NCBI GenBank assembly: GCA_964492595.1
Contig: CAZBKY010000004.1
Span: 1-35,149, forward strand
Reading direction: 5' to 3'
Length of the DNA: 35,149 bases
Source of the DNA: CAYNFP01 sp964492595
Lineage (GTDB): Bacteria; Bacillota_I; Bacilli_A; RF39; UBA660
This document shows, piece after piece, positions 22,454 through 31,015 of the stretch. A model generated the notes under the pieces. It was not told where the DNA came from. It searched no databases and saw only the letters and a program-made list of their open reading frames with translations. Positions within the stretch are counted from its first letter, which is position 1. Each line of letters opens with the position of its first letter. Both the position numbers and the translations under genes were made by a program.

Positions 22454-24361
22454 GTGTTTCAAAGTGTGCAGAATAAAAGAATTAAAAGAATCCTTTTAGC
22501 AGTCGTTTTAATATTTTTAATAATACTTTTAAGAATCGGCTGGGTACAAATAGTTGAATATAAAGAGTTGAATGAACTAGCTAATAATTTGTGGAGTAGA
22601 AATTTACCTGTTCAGGCAGATAGGGGAAGAATACTTGATAAAAATGGAAAAATAATTGCTGATAATGTGACAACTGCGGGGCTAATTTTAATACCAAATC
22701 AAATCGAAGATAAAGTAACGGTTGCTAAAACTTTGTCTAAGATACTTAATGTAAGTTATGAAGAGATGTATAAACATGTTAGTAAAAAAACTTCAATAGA
22801 AAGAGTTCATCCCGAAGGAAGAGGACTTTCTTATGAGATTGCTAATAAAATAGATAGCTATGAATTTGATGGAGTATATTTAGTAAAAGAAAGTAAGAGA
22901 TATTACTTATATGATCAACTATTATCGCATGTTATCGGCTATGTAGGTATAGATAATCAAGGCTTAAGTGGTATTGAACTTCTTTATGATAAATATTTAA
23001 CGGGAGAAGATGGAAGCATAAAATATTATTCTGATGGAAAAGGTAAAAAACTTGAACTGGCAGAAATTTATGATAAACCTCAAAATGGAAATGATGTTTA
23101 TTTAACAATAGATTTAGATGTACAGCTTGCTTTAGAAAGAGAGCTTGATAATGCTTCTGATAAATATAGAGCTGCCGGAGCAATCGGTATTGTTATGAAT
23201 CCTAAAACCGGAGAAATCATAGCAATGAGTTCAAGACCCAACTTTGATCCAAGTTCTTATAATTTATACAGTACTGAAACAATAAATAGAAACTTGGCAA
23301 TATGGTCTAATTTTGAACCGGGATCAACTTTTAAAATTGTAACTCTTGCATCCGCAATAGAAGAGGGACTTGTTAATATATTTGAAGATACTTACTATGA
23401 CAGCGGTTCAATACATGTCGAAGGGGCGACTCTTCATTGCTGGAGACTTAAAGGCCATGGCTTACAAACTTTTTTGCAAGTAGTAGAAAACTCTTGCAAC
23501 CCGGGATTTGTGGTACTAGGTCAAAAACTTGGTAAAGAAAGACTTTTTTCATATATTGATAAGTTTGGTTTTGGTAAAAAAACTGGAATAGATTTAAATG
23601 GAGAATCCACAGGAATAATTTTTGATATAAATAAAATAGGTTTACTTGAAACATCAACAACAGCGTTCGGTCAGGGAGTAAGTGTGACAGCTATTCAGCA
23701 GGTGGAAGCAGTAAGTGCAATAGTAAATAATGGTAATATGTATACTCCCTATATTGTATCCAAAGTTGAAAATCCTAAAAAAGGAACAATTTTAAAAAAA
23801 GAACCTTTATTAAAATCCTCAAATTTAATAAGTTCTAAAACTAGTGACGTAGTAAAATATGCTTTAGAAAGTGTTGTTGCTAATGGAAGTGGAAGGAATG
23901 CATATATCGAAAATTATAGAGTTGGAGGAAAAACAGGAACTGCACAAAAAGTAGGACCAGATGGTCACTATATGATTGGAAATTATATATTATCATTTAT
24001 TGGATTTATGCCTGCAGATAATCCTGAATATGTAATGTATGTTGCAGTGGATAATGCAAAAGGGGTGGTTCAGTATGGTGGTACAGTATCTGCTCCAATA
24101 GCAAGAAAAGTATTTAAAGAAATTATAAATTTATATGATCTTAAAGAAGACCCGAGCGGGTTACCAAAGCAATACAGATGGGAAGATACAGTATATGTAA
24201 CTGTCCCTAATGTTATTAATATGACTAAAAAAGAGGCACAAAAGCAGCTTAGATTATTTACGATAGAATATTCGGGGGTTGGTGAAAAGGTGGTAGATAT
24301 GTCTCCTGATGCTGGGTCCAGAGTTAAACAAAATGGTGTTGTAAAATTATTGTTAAATTGA
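22454..24361 (+). CDS. Class B penicillin-binding protein (PBP2B/SpoVD/FtsI) with a PASTA domain
   Basis: This is a transpeptidase of about 635 residues that cross-links septal peptidoglycan. A short cytoplasmic tail and one transmembrane helix (about residues 13-33) are followed by the pedestal domain (ADRGRILDKNGKIIADN, SHVIGYVG). The transpeptidase domain has SxxK as PGSTFK (S near residue 291), SxN as ENSCNPGF and KTG as GGKTGTAQ. One PASTA domain ends the protein (VPNVINMTKKEAQKQL to KQNGVVKLLLN). The GTG at 22454 is preferred over the GTG at 22445, because AGGTGAG is well placed only for the later one. mraY and ftsW follow, giving a minimal wall-division cluster. FtsI-type division function is more likely than a sporulation role, since no spore genes are seen. 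Confidence 0.92.
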   Translation: MFQSVQNKRIKRILLAVVLIFLIILLRIGWVQIVEYKELNELANNLWSRNLPVQADRGRILDKNGKIIADNVTTAGLILIPNQIEDKVTVAKTLSKILNVSYEEMYKHVSKKTSIERVHPEGRGLSYEIANKIDSYEFDGVYLVKESKRYYLYDQLLSHVIGYVGIDNQGLSGIELLYDKYLTGEDGSIKYYSDGKGKKLELAEIYDKPQNGNDVYLTIDLDVQLALERELDNASDKYRAAGAIGIVMNPKTGEIIAMSSRPNFDPSSYNLYSTETINRNLAIWSNFEPGSTFKIVTLASAIEEGLVNIFEDTYYDSGSIHVEGATLHCWRLKGHGLQTFLQVVENSCNPGFVVLGQKLGKERLFSYIDKFGFGKKTGIDLNGESTGIIFDINKIGLLETSTTAFGQGVSVTAIQQVEAVSAIVNNGNMYTPYIVSKVENPKKGTILKKEPLLKSSNLISSKTSDVVKYALESVVANGSGRNAYIENYRVGGKTGTAQKVGPDGHYMIGNYILSFIGFMPADNPEYVMYVAVDNAKGVVQYGGTVSAPIARKVFKEIINLYDLKEDPSGLPKQYRWEDTVYVTVPNVINMTKKEAQKQLRLFTIEYSGVGEKVVDMSPDAGSRVKQNGVVKLLLN

Positions 24362-24418
24362 GACTATAGATATTAATTAAGAAAATAATATTGTATAATA
24401 AAAAAAGGAAGTGATATT

Positions 24419-25405
24419 ATGTTAATTCTAGCAAAAAGTGTTTTAGGACTGATGATAGGTTTTTTCTTTGCTGTAATTTTAGGATTATTTTTAATTCCTT
24501 TTTTGAAAAAGAAAAAAGTAGAACAAAGTTTCAGTAAATTTGTGGATCATCAAAGCAAGGCGGGTACCCCGACTTTTGGAGGGATTATATTTATAATTCC
24601 AACTTTAGTAACAATGTTGATTTTATATTTGAGAGGCAGTTTAGAAATAACAAGTAGTTTATTAATTGTTATATTTGTATTTTTATCTTATGCATTACTT
24701 GGTTTCTTTGATGATTTTAAAAAGTTTAAAGAAAAAAACAATAAAGGATTATCTATAGTTGAAAAGTTAATAATACAATCTTTAATATCATTGGTATTTT
24801 TCTATATATATATGAGAGGTGGAGGAGAACCGCATATCTGGATCACTGCATTAAAAATAAAGATGCATTTAGGGTGGTTTTACGGATTTTTCATATTATT
24901 TTTATTAGTTGGAACATCAAATGCAGCGAATTTAACAGATGGGCTTGATGGTTTATTAGGGGGATTAGCAGCGATAGCATTTTTGAGTTTTGGTATAATT
25001 TCATGGGGAACATCATGGGTAGCCGGATATCAGGAAATGGCAATATTTTGTTTTATATTAGTCGGTTCTATTTTAGGATTTTTAGTATTTAATACGCATC
25101 CTGCCAAAATTTTTATGGGAGATACGGGCTCTTTAGCTTTGGGGGGGAGCTTAGCGGCTGTTGCAATTCTTACTAAGCATGAATTATCACTAGCAGTAAT
25201 TGGAGGAATATTTGTTATAGAAGCCTTATCAAGTATTATTCAAATAACTGCTATAAGAAAGTTTAAAAGAAAAGTATTTTTAATGGCACCTATACACCAT
25301 CATTTTGAAAAATTAGGATGGTCAGAAACAGATATAGTAAAATTATTCTGGATAATAGGTTTTATGCTTGGTATGGTAGCAATTTACTATAATGTTTGGT
25401 TATAA
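24419..25405 (+). CDS. mraY: Phospho-MurNAc-pentapeptide translocase MraY
   Basis: This 328-residue enzyme with about ten transmembrane helices makes lipid I from UDP-MurNAc-pentapeptide and undecaprenyl phosphate. All key motifs are intact: GTPTFGG, the Asp pair GFFDDFKK, NAANLTDGLDGL, the Asp in FMGDTGSLALGG and the His cluster APIHHHFEKLGWSE. The start has AAGGAAG upstream. It lies between the PBP gene and ftsW; murE, murD and murG are not in this cluster. This protein is the target of tunicamycin and muraymycin. Confidence 0.96.
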   Translation: MLILAKSVLGLMIGFFFAVILGLFLIPFLKKKKVEQSFSKFVDHQSKAGTPTFGGIIFIIPTLVTMLILYLRGSLEITSSLLIVIFVFLSYALLGFFDDFKKFKEKNNKGLSIVEKLIIQSLISLVFFYIYMRGGGEPHIWITALKIKMHLGWFYGFFILFLLVGTSNAANLTDGLDGLLGGLAAIAFLSFGIISWGTSWVAGYQEMAIFCFILVGSILGFLVFNTHPAKIFMGDTGSLALGGSLAAVAILTKHELSLAVIGGIFVIEALSSIIQITAIRKFKRKVFLMAPIHHHFEKLGWSETDIVKLFWIIGFMLGMVAIYYNVWL

Positions 25406-25436
25406 ATAAAAAGAATAAATAAGTGGGGGGGAAAAA

Positions 25437-26519
25437 TTGAGAAGAGATAAAATATTATTTTATGCTACAGTTCTTCTTAGTACATTCGGTGTATTGATGG
25501 TATATTCTTCAAGTTATATATGGGCAGAATATAAATATGATAATCCTTATAAGTTTTTAATTCATCAATTATTATTTTTAATAATTGGAGTAATTTTAAT
25601 GCTAATAACTTCTAAAATAAATTATAAAATATATAAAGAAAAAGCAAAGCTAATAATTGGTATTTGCTTTTTATTATTAGTGCTTGTCCTAATTCCTGGA
25701 ATAGGAACTGTCAGAAATGGTAGTAGAAGTTGGTTTGGAATAGGGGGATTTGGAATACAGCCGAGCGAGATCTCTAAAATAGGATTAATAATATTTTGTT
25801 CGAAATATTTAGATAAAAATAATAAATATAAAAAAAATACTGCAGAATTTATATTACCCATTATGTTGGTTATAATAACTTTCTTTGGATTAATATTAGT
25901 GCAGCCTGATTTTGGTACTGGTATGGTTATTGTTTGTTCTTTAATAGGATTATTATTTATTACAGGTACAAAACTAGGGATATTTGTTAAATTAGGATTT
26001 TTGGGCTTAGTTGGAATAATTGTTTTGGTTTTAATCGCACCTTACAGATTAGATAGAATTACATCGTATTTAAATCCATGGAATGATCCTTTGGGCAGTG
26101 GCTTTCAAATAATACAGTCACTATATGCCATAGGTCCAGGAGGATTACTTGGATTTGGACTGGGAGCTTCAAGACAAAAGCATTTTTATTTGCCCGAACC
26201 TCAAACTGATTTTATTTTCTCTATAATTGCAGAAGAGTTTGGTTTCTTAGGTTGTTTATTAGTGATAAGTTTATTTGTAATAATTTTTACAATAGCTATA
26301 AAAATAGCGATAAATACCAATGATTTATTTGGAAAATATCTTTGTTTTGGACTTTCCTTTATGCTTATATTTCAAGCAGCACTTAATTTAATGGTTGTCA
26401 CAGGAATTATTCCGGTAACAGGGGTGACTCTTCCATTTCTAAGCTATGGAGGTTCATCTTTACTAGTAAGTATGATAAGTATTGGTATAATTTTAAATAT
26501 TAGCCTTAATCATAAATGA
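25437..26519 (+). CDS. ftsW: SEDS-family peptidoglycan polymerase FtsW/SpoVE
   Basis: The 360-residue SEDS glycosyltransferase has about ten transmembrane helices. Motifs seen are MVYSSSYIWA near the start, WFGIGGFGIQPSEISKIGLI, LVQPDFGTGMV (with the catalytic-region Asp), GSGFQIIQSLYAIGPGGLLG, LPEPQTDFIFSIIAEEFGF, and GVTLPFLSYGGSSLL at the end. It polymerises lipid II together with the class B PBP encoded two genes upstream. The start is a TTG at 25437 behind a G-rich ribosome binding site (GTGGGGGGG); no better ATG or GTG exists in frame nearby. RodA or SpoVE are alternatives; the gene context favours FtsW. Confidence 0.92.
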   Translation: MRRDKILFYATVLLSTFGVLMVYSSSYIWAEYKYDNPYKFLIHQLLFLIIGVILMLITSKINYKIYKEKAKLIIGICFLLLVLVLIPGIGTVRNGSRSWFGIGGFGIQPSEISKIGLIIFCSKYLDKNNKYKKNTAEFILPIMLVIITFFGLILVQPDFGTGMVIVCSLIGLLFITGTKLGIFVKLGFLGLVGIIVLVLIAPYRLDRITSYLNPWNDPLGSGFQIIQSLYAIGPGGLLGFGLGASRQKHFYLPEPQTDFIFSIIAEEFGFLGCLLVISLFVIIFTIAIKIAINTNDLFGKYLCFGLSFMLIFQAALNLMVVTGIIPVTGVTLPFLSYGGSSLLVSMISIGIILNISLNHK

Positions 26520-26559
26520 TAACTTTTTATAAAAAACCAATAAAATTAAAGTAAATTTA

Positions 26560-26587
26560 TTGACTTTTTTGGCAAAAATTGTAAAAT
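26560..26587 (+). promoter_or_regulatory. Promoter of the putative peptide biosynthesis operon
   Basis: TTGACT (26560-26565) and TAAAAT (26582-26587) are spaced by 16 bases. The start of the precursor gene lies 21 bases beyond, with a strong AGGAGGGG. This separates the operon from ftsW. Confidence 0.65.
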
Positions 26588-26608
26588 TATATTTAGGAGG
26601 GGAAAAAT

Positions 26609-26701
26609 ATGATTAAATTTATTAAATCATTTTTTACTAAATCTGAAATTAAAAACATTGATGCTGAATTAGCTTCATGCGCAATGTCACAAAGATCTTA
26701 A
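26609..26701 (+). CDS. Putative peptide-antibiotic precursor (30 residues)
   Basis: An open frame of 30 codons encodes MIKFIKSFFTKSEIKNIDAE then LASCAMSQRS and TAA. The first half is a cationic, amphipathic leader-like segment and the last residues (CAMSQRS) form a short tail of MccA heptapeptide size. Support: an own promoter, an optimal AGGAGGGG site 5 to 6 bases before the ATG, and a terminator immediately after the stop. It is also followed by a ThiF/MccB-like adenylating enzyme and other tailoring genes. In microcin C operons a very short mccA and a terminator likewise precede mccB. Unlike classical MccA, the C-terminal residue is Ser, not Asn. A single Cys (residue 24) might also be modified. 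Precursor identity is an inference from context; the peptide matches no family I can name. Confidence 0.65.
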   Translation: MIKFIKSFFTKSEIKNIDAELASCAMSQRS

Positions 26702-26728
26702 GAGCTGATTTTTAAGCTCTTATTTTTT
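26699..26728 (+). terminator. Attenuating terminator between precursor and enzymes
   Basis: TAAGAGCT (26699-26706) pairs with AGCTCTTA (26715-26722) and is followed by six T. The stem contains the stop codon of the peptide gene. No new promoter appears before the GTG at 26744, so the enzymes probably rely on read-through, giving more peptide mRNA than enzyme mRNA. Confidence 0.8.
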
Positions 26729-26743
26729 ATTGGAGGAACCATT

Positions 26744-28618
26744 GTGGAAATAATTGATATAAAAAATATTAAAAAGCAAAAATTAGGTGGTAAGGCAATA
26801 GGCTTGAAAAGATTATTAGAATATAACGTTCCAGTCCCTGTCGCTTTTGTCATTGATGCTGAATTTATCGAAGCTTTAATTGACAATAATATTAAAATAA
26901 TAAAAAAAATGGAAGATTTTTTGAGCGTTTTTGACCCTGCAGATAAGTTTGCAATCCGGTCTTCTGCCAGTAATGAGGATGGTGAAGAAAACTCTTTTGC
27001 AGGAATGTATGATACTGTTTTAAACGTATCTTTTGAAATCGATAAAATCATCGAAGCTGTACAAACTGTTTATAAAAGTGCAGTTTCTAAAAAAATTGCT
27101 TCATATACTGATCAAATATCAAACATGAATATTATTATTCAAAAAATGATTAACCCCAAAATTGCGGGGGTATGTTTCACGAAAGCCATAGATCTTGATG
27201 GAGAGGAAGTGTCATTAATCGAATATGTCGAAGGATTGGCAGACAAGTTAGTAAGTGGCAAAACTACTCCTAAGATGATTGTTGCTAATTTAAAAAACAT
27301 GACATATAGAAGCGATGATAATGTAAATGAAAAAATAATTATTGATTTACTCAAATATTTAAGGCAAATCAGTAATATGTCTAATCAAGATTTAGATATT
27401 GAATGGTGTATAGATGAAAATAATAAAGCTTTTTTTGTACAGGCAAGACCGATAACAAAATCTATATTAATACGTTCAAAAACTTCAAATGGTAGTGTTG
27501 CATCTTCAGGGGTGTGTAATGGAAATATTTATATTATTGATGAGGATGCCGATGATGAAGAAATTGAAAAGAAAATTGAAGATTTTCCACAAGGAGCAGT
27601 TTTGATTGCAAAGACTACTGATACAAATTATGTACCAGCGATGAGAAAAGCTTCAGGAATAATAACAACTGAAGGAAGTGTTTTATCACATGCAGCTATT
27701 ATTTCTCGAGAATTAGGTCTTCCTTGTATAACAGGATTTAAAAACGCTTTTGATATTTTTCAAGAAAATAATCTTATTCGATTTGATACTAACTCTAAAA
27801 AAATATTTTATAATAACAAAATTATTCCTTTTGGAGATGGAAAAGAAGTAAATGAGTTAGAATTATATTTATTTGATGAAATTATTGAGGAAATAATAAA
27901 TGGGAGCATTGTTTTAGTGGAAGAGTGTGAAAATGAATTTGGAATTCATATTCAAGAAGATTTAAACCAAAATCAAATTGATGAAATTGAAACTTTTATA
28001 AGGAAAAAATATAAAAAAGCTCCAATTATATTAAAAGATCAAAAATATTTATGGTATTTTGAATTTAAAAAATATATGCTTTTTCCGGGATATAAAGAAT
28101 TGGTACAAGAATGCAATGATGTAATTGAAAGTCTTGATGAAAAGAAAATTGATTTATTTGTGCAAAAGGTTTGTTCAAAAATGAAAGAGGTAAAAGAAGC
28201 TTGCAGTACTGATTATGAAAAATTATTTGCTGGAGAATATGCTCAAGCCACTCATTTTCTGATTAATTTATATATGTGTAATGGTTTAGCTATGAAAAAG
28301 TTAATAATAATGGCTAACGAAAATGGGTATTCTTCTTTGGATGAATTGCTAAATTCAAATAAAAATAATTTTAATGCTTTCTTTAAAAAAATTGAATCCA
28401 TAAGAGAAAAAATTTGGAATTATTATGTAAAAAATGGTTGGAGCGATGATGAGTATTATGATAATCGAGAAGAAAACATGAAATCTGTCCTAAATTATAG
28501 CAAAGATGATGTGGCTGATTATTTTTATAAGACATTAAAAATCAGTAGTAATTTAGAAAGTATTATTAGCGAAGATTATAAAAAAAAAACTATAGAATCC
28601 ATTCTGGATATTCGTTGA
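26744..28618 (+). CDS. PEP-synthase/PPDK-like phosphotransferase
   Basis: This 624-residue soluble enzyme has an N-terminal PPDK/PEP-synthase ATP-grasp domain (LGGKAIGLKRLLE at residue 14, FAIRSSASNEDGEENSFAG, DLDIEWCIDE, FFVQARPIT; to about 245). It is followed by the swivelling phospho-His domain (TDTNYVPAMRKASGIITTEG then SHAAIISRELGLPCITG, phospho-His H316). The PEP/pyruvate barrel of true PEP synthase is missing and is replaced by about 240 residues of unrecognised, partly helical sequence. This layout matches rifampin phosphotransferase and other small-molecule kinases of the superfamily, including a Campylobacter L-glutamine kinase that makes an N-phosphate. Phosphorylation of the peptide or of a building block is therefore plausible. 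It starts with GTG behind TGGAGG (26731-26736). Its TGA overlaps the next start by four bases. Confidence 0.75.
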   Translation: MEIIDIKNIKKQKLGGKAIGLKRLLEYNVPVPVAFVIDAEFIEALIDNNIKIIKKMEDFLSVFDPADKFAIRSSASNEDGEENSFAGMYDTVLNVSFEIDKIIEAVQTVYKSAVSKKIASYTDQISNMNIIIQKMINPKIAGVCFTKAIDLDGEEVSLIEYVEGLADKLVSGKTTPKMIVANLKNMTYRSDDNVNEKIIIDLLKYLRQISNMSNQDLDIEWCIDENNKAFFVQARPITKSILIRSKTSNGSVASSGVCNGNIYIIDEDADDEEIEKKIEDFPQGAVLIAKTTDTNYVPAMRKASGIITTEGSVLSHAAIISRELGLPCITGFKNAFDIFQENNLIRFDTNSKKIFYNNKIIPFGDGKEVNELELYLFDEIIEEIINGSIVLVEECENEFGIHIQEDLNQNQIDEIETFIRKKYKKAPIILKDQKYLWYFEFKKYMLFPGYKELVQECNDVIESLDEKKIDLFVQKVCSKMKEVKEACSTDYEKLFAGEYAQATHFLINLYMCNGLAMKKLIIMANENGYSSLDELLNSNKNNFNAFFKKIESIREKIWNYYVKNGWSDDEYYDNREENMKSVLNYSKDDVADYFYKTLKISSNLESIISEDYKKKTIESILDIR

Positions 28619-29452
28619 TTTTAAAAAAAGATGGTGCTTTACTTTGCATAGATAAATTTAAAAAAATAAGGAAATTTACTTTAAATTCTAATGAAATAGA
28701 GGAAATCACTAAATTATTAAATACCGATATTATAAAAGAATCGACTTCAAAAATATTTAAAAAGCTTATATCAAAAAAAATATTAATCAAAAATGAAAAC
28801 CGTAAAAATTATGAATTGTATTTAAACCAATTTTTAGAAACAAATATAGATATTGAAAAATTGCACAATAAAAAAATAGCTATAATAGGTTTAGGAGGTC
28901 TTGGAACAGAAATTTTAAATCACTTGCTTGGTGTGGAAATTAAAAATTATATATTGATTGATTTTGACAAAGTTAATGAATCAAATCTTAATCGCCAATA
29001 TGCATTTAACCAAAAAGATATTGGAAAATATAAAGTTGATGTAATTGAAAATTTAATTAACAACAAAATTGGAAATGCCAATATACTAAAATATAATTCT
29101 AAAATTACCAATGCTTTAGATTTAATTGAAATATTAAAAAACAATTCCGTTGATATTATTATATGTGCTGCAGACATTCCATTTCTAGACATTAGAATTG
29201 CAATAGTTCAAGTATCAATAGAATTGGAGGTACCTTGTATTTTTGGAGGTGTTAATGTAATTGAAGGACAATATGGCCCTTTGCTTATTAAAAAGAAAAA
29301 CAAAAAAAGATATTTAGAAGAATTATTGAAATATAAACAATTTGTGAAATCAAATAACACAAATAAAGCTTCTTTTGGTCCAACCAATACTTTAATTGCG
29401 GCTTATATGGCTAAAGATATAATTATTAACTTATTGGATTGTAACAAGAGAA
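28615..29452 (+). CDS. ThiF/MccB-like E1-type adenylating enzyme (3' end lost in gap)
   Basis: At least 279 residues remain, and the frame runs into the N gap. Residues 1-80 form a small helical/winged domain (KIRKFTLNSNEIEEITKLLN...LISKKILI) in the place of the peptide clamp of MccB. From residue 86 comes the Rossmann adenylation domain: KKIAIIGLGGLGTEI (GxGGxG at 92-97), DFDKVNESNLNRQYAF (nucleotide-binding Asp and Arg), ICAADIPF, GGVNVIEGQYGPLL and SFGPTNTLIAAYMAKDII. E1-like enzymes activate a C-terminal carboxylate with ATP; MccB builds the peptidyl-adenosine phosphoramidate of microcin C. The classical zinc CxxC pairs are absent up to the gap. The TTG start overlaps the upstream stop (TTGA), indicating translational coupling. 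A thiamin or molybdopterin role is unlikely in this context. Confidence 0.78.
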
Positions 29453-29552
29453 NNNNNNNNNNNNNNNNNNNNNNNNNNNNNNNNNNNNNNNNNNNNNNNN
29501 NNNNNNNNNNNNNNNNNNNNNNNNNNNNNNNNNNNNNNNNNNNNNNNNNNNN
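29453..29552. other. Assembly gap (100 N)
   Basis: One hundred N join two contigs. The end of the ThiF-like gene and the start of the methyltransferase-like gene are hidden. Exactly 100 N is a conventional placeholder, so the real distance may differ and the join is not proven by sequence. Confidence 0.98.
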
Positions 29553-31015
29553 ATTATGTTTTTTACGCAAATAAAAATAATAAACACTCAAATGCACGAT
29601 TTGAAACTATTTCCTACAATGATATTAATAGTAAATATGATGTAATTACTTTATTTTTAGGATTAACCGAATTACTAAAATATGAGAATTTAAATACGAT
29701 TTTAAAAAGACTTGAGCATATTCTTACTGATGAGGGATATATAATTATATGTGATGAGTTTAGTGATGACTATTCATTAGAAAAAGACTTGCTTGGTATT
29801 GAGCTTATGCAAACAATTGGATATAAATATTTAACAAAAAATGATTTTCAAAAAGCAATTACTAAATCTAAATATGAATTAATAGAAACAAAATTATATT
29901 GTTGTAAGACTCAAACAACAAATTTCAATGGAACCAAAGTTAAAATATTTTATGAAAATAAATTGAATGAATTTGATAATACCAAAAAAATTGAATCTGA
30001 TGATATCTGGAAAAAATATAAAAGTAGAGTCATCAAAATAAATGGGATTAGAACAAATAATTTTATAAGAACCTATCTTTTAAAGAAAAAAAATGAAAAA
30101 ATTGATCATATTTTAACTATTAAAAAAGAAAATCCTCTTTTAGTTTACGACTGTAAAAAATTACAAGAGAACATTGATTATTATTCTGATTTAACAAAAG
30201 AATTTCCACTTGAATATCTATTCCCTGTTAAAGCTTTTCCTCACGAAAAAATATTACAAATATTTGCTAACAATAATTTTGGTTTTGATGTTTCGAATAA
30301 AAATGAATTAAAATTGGTAGATACTTTTAAAAAAGCATATATAATGTTTTCTGATCCCACTCTAATATTGCATAATTTAAACGGCATTAGAATAAATATG
30401 CATAATAAATATATTAAATCTCATTTTGGAAATATTTATGATAATAATTATATATACAAAATAATTCATATTCACGTTTCTGAATCTAAAACCACATTTG
30501 TTTTAAATGAAATGATAAGTAGGATTAAAAAAATTAATTTTGAAAAAGTCGAGATACTTAATTTAGGGGGAGGATATGAAGAATTGTCTTATCAGGAATT
30601 CAGAATATTTATATCGACTATTAAAAAAATAATACCGATATCTGTTAAGTTAATTTTAGAACCAGGTAGTATGTGGTTTAAAAATTGTGGATATCTTATT
30701 ACAAGAGTGATGAAAATAAACAAACTCAGAAATATTAATTATGTGTATTTAAATTCTTCAAGAGAACTTCATTTGAAATGGTCAATTCCCAAAATATTAA
30801 AAATTTATTCGAAAAGCAATATTTCTAATAATTACAATAATTATGTTTTTTGTGGTGCTAGTTGCTATGAAAAAGATATATTTTTAACTTATAAGAGTAA
30901 AATAGAACTTATGGAAAATGATATTATCATTTTTAATGAAGTAGAATCATATTCATATTCTTGGAATTCAACATTTAATGGAATAGAAAAAGCAGAGGTT
31001 TATTTTTATGAATAA
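29553..31015 (+). CDS. SAM methyltransferase-like domain fused to a fold-type III PLP decarboxylase (5' end in gap)
   Basis: The frame is open from the gap edge without a start, so the true protein begins inside the gap. The first 175 residues hold the C-terminal half of a class I methyltransferase-like domain (KYDVITLFLGLTELLKYENL, HILTDEGYIIICDEF). The remainder is an ornithine/diaminopimelate-decarboxylase fold. The PLP lysine is in FPVKAFP (codon 30230-30232), the phosphate loop in NLGGGYEE, the carboxylate-binding EPGSMW, and the catalytic Cys in CGASCYEKD (codon 30863-30865). In microcin C, MccD moves a 3-amino-3-carboxypropyl group from SAM and the MccE PLP domain decarboxylates it. 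A fused SAM enzyme plus decarboxylase matches this logic, though the first domain could be a true methyltransferase. It overlaps the next gene by 8 bases. Confidence 0.75.

Noticed and set aside
24362..24418. Separate promoter for mraY
   Set aside because: TATAATA (about 24394) exists, but no -35 box at a proper distance was found; transcription from the PBP gene is simpler.
28615..29452. ThiF-like protein as thiamin or molybdopterin enzyme
   Set aside because: No thi or moe genes are near, the N-terminal clamp-like domain and operon context differ, and the zinc CxxC pairs are not seen; the gap prevents a final decision.
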